64,000 bases of DNA, taken from 67-14 sp020438345. Lineage in GTDB: Bacteria > Actinomycetota > Thermoleophilia > Solirubrobacterales > 70-9. The stretch is from NCBI GenBank assembly GCA_937872475.1, contig CALMSY010000011.1, positions 78,520 to 142,519 of the forward strand, in the 5' to 3' direction. The translations under genes were made by a program, and so were the position numbers. Below are positions 15,843 through 25,169 of this stretch, in pieces. The stretch's first letter is position 1; every line of letters starts with the position of its first letter. The notes beneath the pieces are model-generated. The model was not told the origin of the DNA. It did not search any database and worked only from the letters and a program-made list of their open reading frames with translations.

Positions 15843-17342
15843 TCAATCCCGCATCGCCGGGAAGAGCACCACTTCCCGGAGGCTAGAGGCACCGGTCAGC
15901 ATCATCACCAGACGATCGATCCCGAGACCAACACCGCCGGTCGGCGGCATGCCCTGCTCAAGAGCTTCAATGAACGATTCGTCGAACGGCTGGGCCTCGT
16001 CATCGCCGCGTTCGATTTCTGCCGCCTGCTGTTCGAAACGGCGACGCTGCTCGTCTGGATCGTTCAACTCGGTGAATGAATTGGCGATCTCGACACCGCC
16101 GATGAAAGCCTCCCAGCGTTCCACCTTGCCTGGTATTTCGCGGTGCTGCTTGGCGAAGGGAGAAAGCTCCTCCGGGTAATCAAGGATGAAAGTCGGCTCG
16201 ATCAGCTTTGGTTCAACCGACTTCGAGAAGATCGTGTCGACCAGTTTCCCCCAGCCTGCGGTCTCGTCCTCGTTGCCGATCGCGTCGGAGAGGGCATCGC
16301 GATCGGTCAACTCGTCGATATCAATGCCGGAATGCTCAAAGATCGCGTCCCGCATAGTGACCCGATGCCAGGGGGCCGCAAGGCTGATCTTCCGGCCACC
16401 CCGTTCGATCTCCGCCTTGCCGAGCACTTTTTCGGCGACCCCTGAAACCAGTTCCTCCAGTTCGGCGGCGGTGTCGTTGTAGTCAGCGTAGGCCTCATAC
16501 CACTCGAGCATCGTGAACTCGGGGTTGTGCTTCATCGAAATGCCCTCGTTGCGGAAGTCCTTGCCCAGTTCGTAAACCTTGTCGATACCTCCGACCACAC
16601 AACGCTTGAGATAAAGCTCGGTGGCGATCCGCAGATAGAGCTGGCGATCGAGCGCGTTGTGGTGCGTGACGAAAGGCCGGGCGAGGGCACCGCCGTAAAG
16701 CGGCTGAAGGACCGGGGTCTCGACCTCGAAGAAGTCATGATCATCCAGCCAGCGCCGAACTTCACTTACCGTCCGGGCCCGGATCCGGAAAACCTCTCGC
16801 GACTCCTCGTTTGCGATCAGGTCAAGCTCGCGGCGCCGGTATCTGGTCTCTGTGTCTTCGAGCCCGTGGAATTTGTCCGGAGGGGGTCTCAGCGACTTGG
16901 TCAGGACCTGCCAGTCAGTCACCTCAAGCGAGAGTTGACCCCGGCGGGTGACAATCGCCCTGCCCTCGACCCCGATGAAATCACCCAGGTCGATGCTCTC
17001 AAGCAGTCCGTAGGCGTCACCGAGAACATCGGCCTTGGCGTGGATCTGAATCTGACCTGTGGCATCCCGCAGATCGATGAACGCAGCTTTGCCGTGACCG
17101 CGCCGACCAATGATCCGGCCGGCAACCCTGTGGACCGAATCTGTTTCGGCTCCCGCCTCCAGGTCCCCGTGAGCGGCGGTTACGCTGGCGATGTCCTCTC
17201 GCTGCGGAAAGGAATGCGGGAACGGGTCAACGCCTGCCGTCCTCAGACGGTCGAGCTTTTCACGCCGCTCCGCGAGAATCCCGGCGAAACCATCGGCCGG
17301 GGAATCTCCTGCCCCGTCCCCCTGGTTTTCGCTCTTGCTCAT
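15843..17342 (-). CDS. lysS: Lysyl-tRNA synthetase, class II
   Basis: Charges tRNA-Lys. From the ATG at 17342 the protein is 499 residues, normal for bacterial LysS, with an N-terminal OB-fold anticodon domain (GRIIGRRGHGKAAFIDLRD) and the class II core: motif 2 FRNEGISMKHNPEFTMLEWYEAY and motif 3 GVGLGIDRLVMML. The frame is open 37 codons further into greA but that part has no family counterpart. The gene begins 25 nt after the greA stop. Confidence 0.97.
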   Translation of the reverse strand: MSKSENQGDGAGDSPADGFAGILAERREKLDRLRTAGVDPFPHSFPQREDIASVTAAHGDLEAGAETDSVHRVAGRIIGRRGHGKAAFIDLRDATGQIQIHAKADVLGDAYGLLESIDLGDFIGVEGRAIVTRRGQLSLEVTDWQVLTKSLRPPPDKFHGLEDTETRYRRRELDLIANEESREVFRIRARTVSEVRRWLDDHDFFEVETPVLQPLYGGALARPFVTHHNALDRQLYLRIATELYLKRCVVGGIDKVYELGKDFRNEGISMKHNPEFTMLEWYEAYADYNDTAAELEELVSGVAEKVLGKAEIERGGRKISLAAPWHRVTMRDAIFEHSGIDIDELTDRDALSDAIGNEDETAGWGKLVDTIFSKSVEPKLIEPTFILDYPEELSPFAKQHREIPGKVERWEAFIGGVEIANSFTELNDPDEQRRRFEQQAAEIERGDDEAQPFDESFIEALEQGMPPTGGVGLGIDRLVMMLTGASSLREVVLFPAMRD

Positions 17343-17367
17343 CGCCGGCGCCCCCGCGAACCGGGCC

Positions 17368-17847
17368 TCAGGCCGCTTCGATCTTGGTGATCTTGAACTT
17401 CTTTTCCGGCCCGCGCGGAGCCGGAACATTGACAATCTGGTTGACCTTGCCACCGATCAGCGCGGCACCGATCGGCGATTCGCTTGAAAGCTTGCCTCCA
17501 GCGAGGTTGGCCTCGGTCGAACCGACGATCTGGAACTTTCTCGAATCGCCGGAGTCCTGATCCTTGATGTGCACGATCGAGCCGAAAGAAACTTCGCTCT
17601 TGTCGGCGGGGACATCCTCAACGACTGTAGAGCGGCGCAGCCGCTCCTCAAGCTGGACGATCTGGGCCTCGAGCTGAGCCTGTTCGTTCTTTGCGTCGTC
17701 GTACTCGGCGTTCTCCGAGATGTCTCCGAAGTCGCGGGCTTCCTTGATCCGGTCGGCCACCTCTCGGCGGCGGATTGTCGAGAGATACTCGATCTCTTCT
17801 TCGAGCTTCTTCAGGCCTTCGGGCGTGATTTCAGACTGGCGACTCAC
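17368..17847 (-). CDS. greA: Transcription elongation factor GreA
   Basis: Rescues backtracked RNA polymerase by stimulating transcript cleavage. The GTG at 17847, preceded by AGAGAGG at 9 nt, gives 159 residues, the usual length; an ATG 33 nt further upstream would add residues without family support. The N-terminal coiled coil carries the acidic tip motif GDISENAEYDDAKNEQ, and the C-terminal FKBP-like domain ends in ESPIGAALIGGKVNQIV. Confidence 0.96.
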   Translation of the reverse strand: MSRQSEITPEGLKKLEEEIEYLSTIRRREVADRIKEARDFGDISENAEYDDAKNEQAQLEAQIVQLEERLRRSTVVEDVPADKSEVSFGSIVHIKDQDSGDSRKFQIVGSTEANLAGGKLSSESPIGAALIGGKVNQIVNVPAPRGPEKKFKITKIEAA

Positions 17848-17950
17848 AGGTATCAACCTCTCTTGGCGGCCGGGAATCATGCCCCGGCCCTGAAAATAAC
17901 GAACGCCCTGAGCGGCACCAGAGGGCACCGGCAGGGCAGCGGACGGGCGA

Positions 17951-18847
17951 TTATAACGAGGTGCCAGACGCGGCCAGCGACCGGTCCAGTACTTGCGCGA
18001 ACTGGGCCGGATCCTCGACCTGCGGATAGTGGCCGAGTTCCGGCATCCGAGTGACCGGCAGGTCCGGTCTCATCTCCAGGAGGCCATCGAGGATGGCGGG
18101 CACAGCGACCGGGTCCTGCATGCCCCAGGCGAGGTTGAGGTCACCCTGCCAGCGGGAAACCGCACCGTGCCACCGGTCGGCGTAAATGACCCTCTCGTCC
18201 ATGTAGGAAACGAGCTTGTGACCGAGGCGATTGCCGTCATTCCAGGTCATCAGGCTCCAGTAGTCAGTCGCATCCTGATCGGTCATCGGATGGGCGCCGC
18301 CGAAGACCGAAGCGAACTGCCTGCGAAAGAACGCCTCATGGGAGAACCTGGCGGCAAGCGGGCCGAGCGGGCTTCTGAGCAGCTTCTGGGCGAGGGTCGG
18401 ATTCGACCGTTCAACCAGAATCGAACCGTTGAACAGAAGCATGCTGCCCAGGTCAAAACGGAGCTCATCGGCGAGGTCCCTCGCGAGCAGCTCGGTCGCA
18501 ACCGAAGATCCAAAATCATGCGCGCAGATGCACACCGGTCTGTTTCCCCATTTGCGGCAGATCAGTTCTTCAGTCAGATCGGCCTGCCAGGAGAGCGTGT
18601 ACGAATGATCCCTTGGCTTGTCGGAGAGCCCGAAGCCAAGAAAGTCGAAAGCCAGAATCGCCCGGCCCGGCATCAGATCAACCAGGTAGCGCCAGTCATA
18701 AGAACAGGTGGGGAAGCCATGGAGCAAGACCAGCAGCGGGCCATCTCCATCCTGGAAGAAGGTGTGAATCCGGCGTCCACGGAACTCCTCAAGGCCGCCT
18801 TTCTGGCGCCAGGCCTCAACTCGCTCGGGCAGCGTCGCTTCAGCCAT
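17951..18847 (-). CDS. Alpha/beta hydrolase with Asp nucleophile (epoxide hydrolase/haloalkane dehalogenase type)
   Basis: Hydrolase of 298 residues. The nucleophile elbow reads AHDFGSS, so aspartate replaces serine as in epoxide hydrolases and haloalkane dehalogenases. HGFP gives the oxyanion loop, WGMQDPV the acidic residue and ELGHYPQVEDP the catalytic histidine. A cap region lies between about residues 135 and 220. No halide-binding tryptophan directly follows the nucleophile (Phe is there), which favours epoxide hydrolase, but the substrate is open. The ATG overlaps the dus stop as TGATG; a GTG one codon earlier is possible. Confidence 0.85.
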   Translation of the reverse strand: MAEATLPERVEAWRQKGGLEEFRGRRIHTFFQDGDGPLLVLLHGFPTCSYDWRYLVDLMPGRAILAFDFLGFGLSDKPRDHSYTLSWQADLTEELICRKWGNRPVCICAHDFGSSVATELLARDLADELRFDLGSMLLFNGSILVERSNPTLAQKLLRSPLGPLAARFSHEAFFRRQFASVFGGAHPMTDQDATDYWSLMTWNDGNRLGHKLVSYMDERVIYADRWHGAVSRWQGDLNLAWGMQDPVAVPAILDGLLEMRPDLPVTRMPELGHYPQVEDPAQFAQVLDRSLAASGTSL

Positions 18848-19869
18848 CACACGATCACCGGTTCCCCTCGCCCGATTCCGGACACGATCTCGCGGGCACG
18901 GTCGAGACCGGCGGTCTGGCAGAGCTCACTGCGGACGACTTTAGGCACATCAAGCTGGTCGAGGTACCACGGGTAGAACTTCCTCAGGTAGCGACCGGCC
19001 CGGTCTTCGCCGAAATGCTCCTCGGCCCGGTCCATCACCCAAAGCAGCTCGCCCATGACTGTCTCCGGGTTCGGCGGTTCGACCTCCCGGCCGGTCAGTT
19101 CGGCGAAAACCCAGGGGTAGCCGAGCGAGCCGCGGGCAATCATCACCGCATCGGCATTTGACTGCTCATACGCGGTCAGGGCCGCTTCCGCATCGCTGAG
19201 GCCACCAGAGATGATCATCGGCACATCGATCGCTTCGGAGAGCTCTCGGGCCATTGCGTAATCCGGCTGGCCCTTGTGACCCTGTTTCGCGACCCGGGGG
19301 TGAAACCCGATCCCGGCCACCCCGGCCTCTTCGACCAGACGGATAGCCAGGTCGTACCCTGAGCGATCTCCGGGCATCAGGCCTGAGCGGATCTTCACGG
19401 TGACCGGCAGCCCGCTCCCCTGGCGCGCGGCCCGGGCGAGATCCAGCGCGAGCTCAGGGTCGGAAAGCAGTTCCGCGCCCGCGCCGGTCTTCCTCACTTT
19501 CGGCACCGGGCAACCCATATTGATGTCAATCAGGTCGGCTCCCGCACCGGCAGCGATCCGGGCACCCGATTCCATCGCCTCAAGCGATTGACCGAACAGC
19601 TGGATCGAAACCGGGTGTTCGTCAGGATGGATCTTCATCAGCTCGTTCATGGTCTTCTCGTTGCCGTAGTGAAGACCGAAGCTGGAGACCATCTCGGAAA
19701 CGGTCAGTCCGGCACCGTAACGCTTGGCCTGGAGACGCACGAACCAGTTGCCGATACTGGCCAGTGGGGCAAGCAGTACCCGGTTCGGGATCTCCACCCC
19801 GCCGATCTCGAACTTCTCTGTGAGTGCGGGTTGGGATCGGACCGTAGTGGGGGCGACGCCCTCAGCCAC
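18847..19869 (-). CDS. dus: tRNA-dihydrouridine synthase (DusB-type)
   Basis: FMN enzyme reducing uridine to dihydrouridine in tRNA. From the GTG at 19869 it has 341 residues; a longer open frame runs back into coaX but that part is not Dus-like. The TIM-barrel start IPNRVLLAPLASIGNWFVR, the catalytic-cysteine motif MGCPVPKV and the MIARGSLGYPWVF phosphate-binding segment are all present. The start lies inside the last codons of coaX, so coupling to coaX is likely. Confidence 0.95.
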   Translation of the reverse strand: MAEGVAPTTVRSQPALTEKFEIGGVEIPNRVLLAPLASIGNWFVRLQAKRYGAGLTVSEMVSSFGLHYGNEKTMNELMKIHPDEHPVSIQLFGQSLEAMESGARIAAGAGADLIDINMGCPVPKVRKTGAGAELLSDPELALDLARAARQGSGLPVTVKIRSGLMPGDRSGYDLAIRLVEEAGVAGIGFHPRVAKQGHKGQPDYAMARELSEAIDVPMIISGGLSDAEAALTAYEQSNADAVMIARGSLGYPWVFAELTGREVEPPNPETVMGELLWVMDRAEEHFGEDRAGRYLRKFYPWYLDQLDVPKVVRSELCQTAGLDRAREIVSGIGRGEPVIV

Positions 19870-20638
19870 GGCTGCCGAGGTTCCGTTCGTGGATGATCCG
19901 CAGTCCCTTGAGCGTGAGGAGATCGTCGATTTCATCGATCTCTTCCGAATAGGGCACGATCCAGTTGGCGTATCCACCCGTGGCGATAAAACGGGCGTTA
20001 CCGCCGAGTTCACGGTTGATGCGCCGGGCGATGCCGTCAACCAGCCCGGCGAATCCGTAGAGGACCCCGACCTGGATCGCCTCACGCGATGAGGTGCCTA
20101 TTGCCTTTCTGGGTTCACCGAGATCGATTCGGGAAATCCGGGCTGCCCTCTCGGTCAGCGCGGAAAGGGAGATCTCGACCCCGGGAGCGATTGCACCGCC
20201 GAGGTAGGAGCCGTCGGCCGATACCGCATCGAAGTTGATGCCGGTCCCGAAGTCCACGCCGACGCAGACATCTCCAACCTCTTCGTAAGCGGCGATCGCG
20301 TTAACCAGCCGGTCGGCGCCAACCTCCGCCGGATTGTCAATTTCGATGGACATGCCGGTGCGGATCCCCGGACCCACGAGCTGGCATTCGACCTCCAGAT
20401 ACTCCTCGGCGAGACGTGTGTACTCGGCGCCGAGGGGCGGCACCACCGACGAGACGACCAATCCGTCGAGGTCGTTGAAACCGGTACCTCTCAATTCCAT
20501 GAGACCGGAGATCCGCTCGGCGAGTTCGTCACTGGTCGCACCCGCCCTGGTCTGGAAGCGCCAATGCCGGGTCAGCTCGGTGCCTTCAAAGGCGCCGAGA
20601 TGGGTCTGGGTGTTGCCGACGTCGATCACGAGCAGCAT
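19862..20638 (-). CDS. coaX: Type III pantothenate kinase
   Basis: First step of coenzyme A synthesis. The 258 residues begin with the phosphate-binding DVGNTQTHLG; VGADRLVNAIAA and GVDFGTGINFD are the other ASKHA-fold motifs that separate CoaX from CoaA. It heads the minus-strand run coaX-dus-hydrolase-greA-lysS-clpC. Confidence 0.96.
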   Translation of the reverse strand: MLLVIDVGNTQTHLGAFEGTELTRHWRFQTRAGATSDELAERISGLMELRGTGFNDLDGLVVSSVVPPLGAEYTRLAEEYLEVECQLVGPGIRTGMSIEIDNPAEVGADRLVNAIAAYEEVGDVCVGVDFGTGINFDAVSADGSYLGGAIAPGVEISLSALTERAARISRIDLGEPRKAIGTSSREAIQVGVLYGFAGLVDGIARRINRELGGNARFIATGGYANWIVPYSEEIDEIDDLLTLKGLRIIHERNLGSRG

Positions 20639-20763
20639 GAGCCCAGCAAGTGTGGCAGGAAGGGCGTCCGCAAGGCGTCCGCTGGTGGTCGAATCCGATC
20701 ATCCACAGGTCAATGGGCTGACCGGGCGGTCGGAACCTGGGGGCGGAGCGGAGCTGGTCGACC

Positions 20764-20769
20764 TAGGAT
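20764..20769 (+). promoter_or_regulatory. Putative -10 TAGGAT of the GST-like gene (leaderless)
   Basis: TAGGAT, 6 nt before the ATG at 20776, with no Shine-Dalgarno. Confidence 0.55.
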
Positions 20770-20775
20770 GTCGGT

Positions 20776-21540
20776 ATGAGCAAGGCGACGTTGTTCTCAC
20801 TTCCTGGATCGCATCCTGCCGTCAGCGTCAAGCTGATGCTCGACTTCAAGGGCATTGACTACCGGACGATTGACCTGATGCCACTCATCCACAAAGGAGT
20901 GGTGCGGGCTGCCGGATTCCCCGGGAACACAGTTCCGGCCCTGAAATTCAACGGCGAAAAACTGCAGGGTTCGGTAGAGATCGCTCGCGAACTGGACCGG
21001 ATAGTGCCCGAGCCGCCAATGCTGCCAGCCGATGAAGAAGCCCGCAGGCAGGTCCTTATCGCCGAGGCCTTCGGCGAAGCCGAGCTTCAGCATGCGGTGC
21101 GGCAGATCCTCTGGAATGCGGTCCGCCGCGAACCCAGATCGATCGCCACTTTCCTCGAGGGGTCGGGTCTGCCTCTGCCTCCGAAAGTGGCGGCGTACAC
21201 CTCAGGCCCGATCATCTGGGGCGAGTACAAGGTGAACGATTCGACTGACGAGAATGCGGAGGCCAACCTGGCGAAGCTGCCGGAGTGGCTGGACCGGCTC
21301 GACGCCTGGGTTTCCGACGGCACTCTGGGTGGTGAAACCCCGAATGCTGCGGATTTCCAGATTGCCACGAGCATCCGGCTTGCCATGGCCCTCCAGGACC
21401 TGCGCCCGCATATCGAAGCAAGGCCGATCGGCCAGGCGGCGAAGCGGCTCGTGCCCGTATACCCCGGCGATGTGCCTCCGGCCCTTCCGTCAGCGTGGCT
21501 CGCTCCGCTTCGGAAGGCCGGCTCCACGCCTTCAGATTGA
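20776..21540 (+). CDS. Glutathione S-transferase-like protein
   Basis: Protein of 254 residues with an N-terminal thioredoxin-like GST domain: LFSLPGSHPAVSVKLML at the active-site loop, the cis-proline in NTVPALKFNG and the following QGSVEIA in place of the usual glutamate-serine thiol-binding pair. The C-terminal half is helical as in GSTs. The active-site residue would be serine rather than cysteine. Actinobacteria use mycothiol, so the thiol partner is unclear. The gene has its own predicted leaderless promoter and converges with the FAD reductase. Confidence 0.7.
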   Translation: MSKATLFSLPGSHPAVSVKLMLDFKGIDYRTIDLMPLIHKGVVRAAGFPGNTVPALKFNGEKLQGSVEIARELDRIVPEPPMLPADEEARRQVLIAEAFGEAELQHAVRQILWNAVRREPRSIATFLEGSGLPLPPKVAAYTSGPIIWGEYKVNDSTDENAEANLAKLPEWLDRLDAWVSDGTLGGETPNAADFQIATSIRLAMALQDLRPHIEARPIGQAAKRLVPVYPGDVPPALPSAWLAPLRKAGSTPSD

Positions 21541-21609
21541 AACCAGTCTGCCGCGCGACTCCGCGCTACCGTCCCGGTTGAGCTCAGGCGGTCAGCTCAG
21601 GCAGCGAAC

Positions 21610-22827
21610 TCAGGTGGCCAGGGTCGCGAGGTCGGTTTCCGGGTCGGCCAAAGCGGCGAGGTCGACCGCGCGGCGTGAACGGATCAATTCGCCGATCGTC
21701 TCGTTCACGTCCCAGATGTTCACGTTCATGCCGGCCAGGACCCGGCCCTCCTTCAGCCAGAAGGCAATGAAATCACGCCCTTCCCGATCGCCCCGGACCA
21801 CGACTTCATCCCAGTCCGCGGCGTATCCGATGTATTCCATACCGACCTCGTACTGGTCCGAGAAGAAGTAGGGAAGTTCGTCATAGAGGATCTCTTCGCC
21901 GGCCATTGATCGACCTGCGGCGAGACCCTGGCGACGGGCATTGGACCAGTGCTCGACCCGAATCCGGTTGCCGTAGAAAGGATGGAACTGATTGGCGATA
22001 TCGCCCGCGGCATAAATTCCGTCGATTTCGGTGCGAAGGCCGGCATCGACCGGCACTCCGTTGTTCAATTGGAGCCCAATGTCCTCAACCAGACCGGTGC
22101 GTGGAACAGCCCCGATCCCGACCACGACCAGGTCGGTTTCAATTACTCCCGCGGTGGTCTTCACCTTCTCCACGCTGTCGCTACCGAGGAACGCCTCGAC
22201 AGCGGTGCCTCCTTTGAAGTCAACGCCTCGCTCCAGGTGAAGATCACGATAGACAGCCCCGATTTCGGCACCGAGGACCCCCTGGAGTGGAACCTCGGCC
22301 GGTTCGATCAAGGTCACCTGGCAACCCTTCTGGCGGGCTGATGCCGCGACCTCGGAGCCGATCCAGCCGACCCCGACCACGACCAGCCTCACCCCGTCCG
22401 CCAATTGCTCCCCGAGCGCCGCCGAGTCGGCAGCGGACCGCAGGTAGTGGATGCCTTCCAGGTCCGCGCCTTGAATCTCGATCCGGCGTGGCTCGCAGCC
22501 GGTCGCAAGCAGAAGGCGGTCATAAGGCTCCGGGTCAGATCCTTCGATCAGCAGCTTCCGGTTGCCGGGGTCAATCCCGGTGACCACGGTCAAGGTCCGC
22601 AGGTCGATTCCGTGGCCGGTGTAGAAGTCCTCATCGTGGACCCATGACAGATCGTCCTTCTCGCCCCGCAGATAGTCCTTGGAAAGTGGTGGGCGTTCGT
22701 ACGGTCGCTCCGGTTCATCGCCGATCAGCAGGATCTCCCCCTCGAATCCGGCGTCCCGGGCCCCCTCCGCCGCACGCGCTCCTGCCAGGCTCGCCCCGAC
22801 GATCACGATTCGTTCCGCATCACCCAT
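21610..22827 (-). CDS. FAD/NAD-dependent ferredoxin reductase-type oxidoreductase
   Basis: Flavoprotein of 405 residues in the rubredoxin/ferredoxin reductase family that passes electrons from NAD(P)H to a small redox partner. The N-terminal FAD site is VGASLAGARAAE, the substrate block is RPYERPPLSKDYLRG, the NAD site is GVGWIGSEVAA, the second FAD contact is YAAGDIAN, and a C-terminal reductase domain follows (FFSDQYEVGMEYIG). The ATG has GGAGACGGAA directly upstream. No ferredoxin or P450 gene is adjacent, so the partner is unknown. Confidence 0.9.
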   Translation of the reverse strand: MGDAERIVIVGASLAGARAAEGARDAGFEGEILLIGDEPERPYERPPLSKDYLRGEKDDLSWVHDEDFYTGHGIDLRTLTVVTGIDPGNRKLLIEGSDPEPYDRLLLATGCEPRRIEIQGADLEGIHYLRSAADSAALGEQLADGVRLVVVGVGWIGSEVAASARQKGCQVTLIEPAEVPLQGVLGAEIGAVYRDLHLERGVDFKGGTAVEAFLGSDSVEKVKTTAGVIETDLVVVGIGAVPRTGLVEDIGLQLNNGVPVDAGLRTEIDGIYAAGDIANQFHPFYGNRIRVEHWSNARRQGLAAGRSMAGEEILYDELPYFFSDQYEVGMEYIGYAADWDEVVVRGDREGRDFIAFWLKEGRVLAGMNVNIWDVNETIGELIRSRRAVDLAALADPETDLATLAT

Positions 22828-23060
22828 TTCCGTCTCCGTTCAATCCGTGTTTCGGTCACCGTTCCGGCACACGCTTTGCGTCTCCGCTCCGGTCCATATT
22901 CCGAACCTACCCGCATTCAGGCAGCCCGGAACAGGCGGGCGGGGTTTCATCAGGTCAAGCGTCGAAGCAGCGACTCTGCCGACACCCCGAGACGGCCTCC
23001 CTGACCGAAAAGCCGGGCACCGTCCGCCCAAGGGTTATGAACCGGTGACTTCCTGAAAGC

Positions 23061-24155
23061 TCAGGGAGTAACGGAGATGCCCCTGTTCGGGGGTACTTTG
23101 CCGTCCATCAGGGCGAGCAGGGACTCCCGGATACCATCCGGGCCGGTTCGATTCTCGACTTCCATCCAATCCCGGCTGCGATCGATGAAACGGTCCTGAC
23201 TCCTGGCAAGTCGGTGACCTAGCCCTTCCTCTCCCCAGTCCTCGTTTCGCTTGCTGACCCGGTCAGGAGCGAAAAAGAACTGTGGCGCGGGCCCGGGCAG
23301 GGAAGGCGCGCCTTCGTCCGGAACCATCGACTCCCAGTCGGCGATGCCAACTGCGACGCTGGCAAGCAATTGATCGGCGAAATGACTGTGCACCCGGTGG
23401 CGCAGATCGGCGTTGCCGCCGAAATCGACATAGATGGTCGGTGTGCCGGGATCAAGATTCGCGAGGTCACCGTAGGTGAGCACGGTGTCCCAATGCCCGG
23501 TGTCTTTGGTGAATTCAAGGTTGCCCGGCGAGGTCAGACCGACCGTCTCGATGGATGTATCGAAGTCAACCTGAAGCGCGTGACCGAGACCAAGCGCGGT
23601 CTTGCTCGAAGCACTCGAGGCGACCAGCCGGGAGGCTCCGGCAAAATCGATTTCGTCCAGCCAGTCAGCCAAAAGCCAGGAAGTTCCGTAGAGCGGCATG
23701 AAGATCGCTACCAGCCGCTCCCGGTGCTCGTCCTTTTCACCGGTGACCAGGCGGTACTCGTTGTAGACGGAGGGGAGGTCAGCTCGATAGCCGGTGATGT
23801 CGGTGAAACCGGAGCTCCGGATCCGACCCGGTTCAAGCACCGCATGGGTTGACATCGGGAGATAGCCGAACACCCTGGCCCCGACTTCAACGCCATCCAC
23901 CCCGGAGGCGATCACCTCGCCGTAACCCCAGGCCGGTATGCGGCCCAGATCACCCGGAGCCGGATAGAAATTCCAGTAACTCATCGCGTCGCCCATGGCC
24001 CCGTAGGTGACATTGTTGGCGGTCAGCGAAAAGTGATCGACAGCGACCAGAATCTGCCCCTCCTCGAGCCGGATCTGATCCGGGGGTGGAGACTCCAGGA
24101 CTTTCGTCTCGCGCAGATCGTTCCGTGCCACCGCAAAGTCGTAGCTCTCACTCAT
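23061..24155 (-). CDS. DUF2855-family protein
   Basis: Protein of 364 residues matching the DUF2855 pattern, a distant relative of medium-chain dehydrogenases: an early VDHFSLTANNVTYGAMGD block followed by WNFYPAPGDLGRIPAWGYGEV, then a Rossmann-like half with SASSKTALGLGHAL and YVDFGGNADLR. No reaction has been established for the family that I know of. The ATG follows TAGGCT by 7 nt. The 233-bp stretch upstream of 23060 toward the FAD gene holds nothing I recognise. Confidence 0.8.
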   Translation of the reverse strand: MSESYDFAVARNDLRETKVLESPPPDQIRLEEGQILVAVDHFSLTANNVTYGAMGDAMSYWNFYPAPGDLGRIPAWGYGEVIASGVDGVEVGARVFGYLPMSTHAVLEPGRIRSSGFTDITGYRADLPSVYNEYRLVTGEKDEHRERLVAIFMPLYGTSWLLADWLDEIDFAGASRLVASSASSKTALGLGHALQVDFDTSIETVGLTSPGNLEFTKDTGHWDTVLTYGDLANLDPGTPTIYVDFGGNADLRHRVHSHFADQLLASVAVGIADWESMVPDEGAPSLPGPAPQFFFAPDRVSKRNEDWGEEGLGHRLARSQDRFIDRSRDWMEVENRTGPDGIRESLLALMDGKVPPNRGISVTP

Positions 24156-24162
24156 GACACGG

Positions 24163-24168
24163 AGCCTA
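24163..24168 (-). promoter_or_regulatory. Putative -10 TAGGCT of the DUF2855 gene (leaderless)
   Basis: TAGGCT, 7 nt before the ATG at 24155. Confidence 0.5.
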
Positions 24169-24253
24169 CCCGCCTTCCACAGACCCCCTGAAGGCCGGCG
24201 ACCTTTACTACCGCCGCCAAGTCAGAGTTCACCTACCACCGCGGAGCCAGGGT

Positions 24254-24784
24254 TCAGCGGGATTCGCTGACCGGACCGGCAGGGCGAACATCCTGGCCTC
24301 CTTCAGCTTCCAGTACGGCCATTGCCTCGGCCAGCCGGTTTCCGCGGGGCAGGGTCAGTTCCGGGTCGAGTTCAAGCAGCGGGGCCAGAACGAACCGCCG
24401 TGAAGTGGTCTCCCGATGTGGCAGCTTTAGTCTTTCTGACTCGTATTCGAGGTTTCCCATCAGCAGGAGATCGACGTCGATCACTCGGGGTGAATGCCGG
24501 GGCAGCCCGGTTTCCCGACCGAGTTCAGATTCAACGGCCTTAAGCAGATCCAGTAGCTCTTCCGGTTCGAGGTCGCTGCGAACCCGAATCGCTGCGTTGA
24601 GAAAGTCCGGCTGATCGAGGATCTCCCCGACCGGTTCGGTCTCCCAGGCAGAAGAGACAGCTTCGACCATCAAACCCTTCGCCTCCAGCGCCCGGATCGC
24701 ATCCCGCAGGTGCCGGTAGCGGTCGCCGATATTCGAGCCGAGACCGAGGTAGACCTCGCGGCTCAACGTGCGTTCAGGATTCAC
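24254..24784 (-). CDS. folK: HPPK, 6-hydroxymethyl-dihydropterin pyrophosphokinase
   Basis: Transfers pyrophosphate from ATP to 6-hydroxymethyl-7,8-dihydropterin in folate synthesis. The 176 residues start with YLGLGSNIGDR, contain TEPVG, FLNAAI and the signature LGRETGLPRHSPRVIDVDLL with the two metal-binding aspartates, and end with a short extra tail. The start lies 11 bp inside folB, so translation is coupled. Confidence 0.96.
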   Translation of the reverse strand: MNPERTLSREVYLGLGSNIGDRYRHLRDAIRALEAKGLMVEAVSSAWETEPVGEILDQPDFLNAAIRVRSDLEPEELLDLLKAVESELGRETGLPRHSPRVIDVDLLLMGNLEYESERLKLPHRETTSRRFVLAPLLELDPELTLPRGNRLAEAMAVLEAEGGQDVRPAGPVSESR

Positions 24785-25157
24785 GCCGGCGGAACACCTC
24801 GACCGATGCGCCGTCCATGGTCACCGGCACGGGTGGTTCCGGTTTGATCGCACGGACCCGAACCGAGCGCAGGCGGAAAGTAACCAATAGCCCTTCCGCG
24901 AGCACAGTGACCAGCCTTTCCAGGGTCCGGTACCGGGTAGCCATCGCCGATTCGACCAGCCAGGCGGTCACTTCTCCGTAATCGACCGTGTCCGAGACGT
25001 CATCGGTTTCCGTCGCAGCGCAATCGAACGGTTCCATCTCGAGGTCGAAAATCATCCGCTGGCCGAGTTCCTGCTCGGCATCGGTCACACCGTGGTTCGT
25101 ATGCGCAACCACTCCTTCCAGCCGGATGATCACGTCACCGTTCTCGCCTCGAAGCAT
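24774..25157 (-). CDS. folB: Dihydroneopterin aldolase
   Basis: Converts dihydroneopterin to 6-hydroxymethyl-dihydropterin and glycolaldehyde. The 127 residues carry HTNHGVTDAEQELGQ with the substrate-anchoring glutamate, DTVDYGEV, TLERLVTVLAE and the terminal KPEPPVP with the catalytic lysine. The ATG lies 9 nt after the folP stop; a TAGATT hexamer made partly of that stop codon lies 6 nt before it. Confidence 0.95.
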   Translation of the reverse strand: MLRGENGDVIIRLEGVVAHTNHGVTDAEQELGQRMIFDLEMEPFDCAATETDDVSDTVDYGEVTAWLVESAMATRYRTLERLVTVLAEGLLVTFRLRSVRVRAIKPEPPVPVTMDGASVEVFRRRES

Positions 25158-25163
25158 GGGGGC

Positions 25164-25169
25164 AATCTA
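25164..25169 (-). promoter_or_regulatory. Putative internal -10 TAGATT for folB-folK
   Basis: TAGATT, 6 nt before the folB ATG; its first three bases are the folP stop codon. Confidence 0.45.

Noticed and set aside
19870..20085. N-terminal extension of Dus into coaX
   Set aside because: Composition is that of a shadow of coaX; the Dus family begins near the GTG at 19869.
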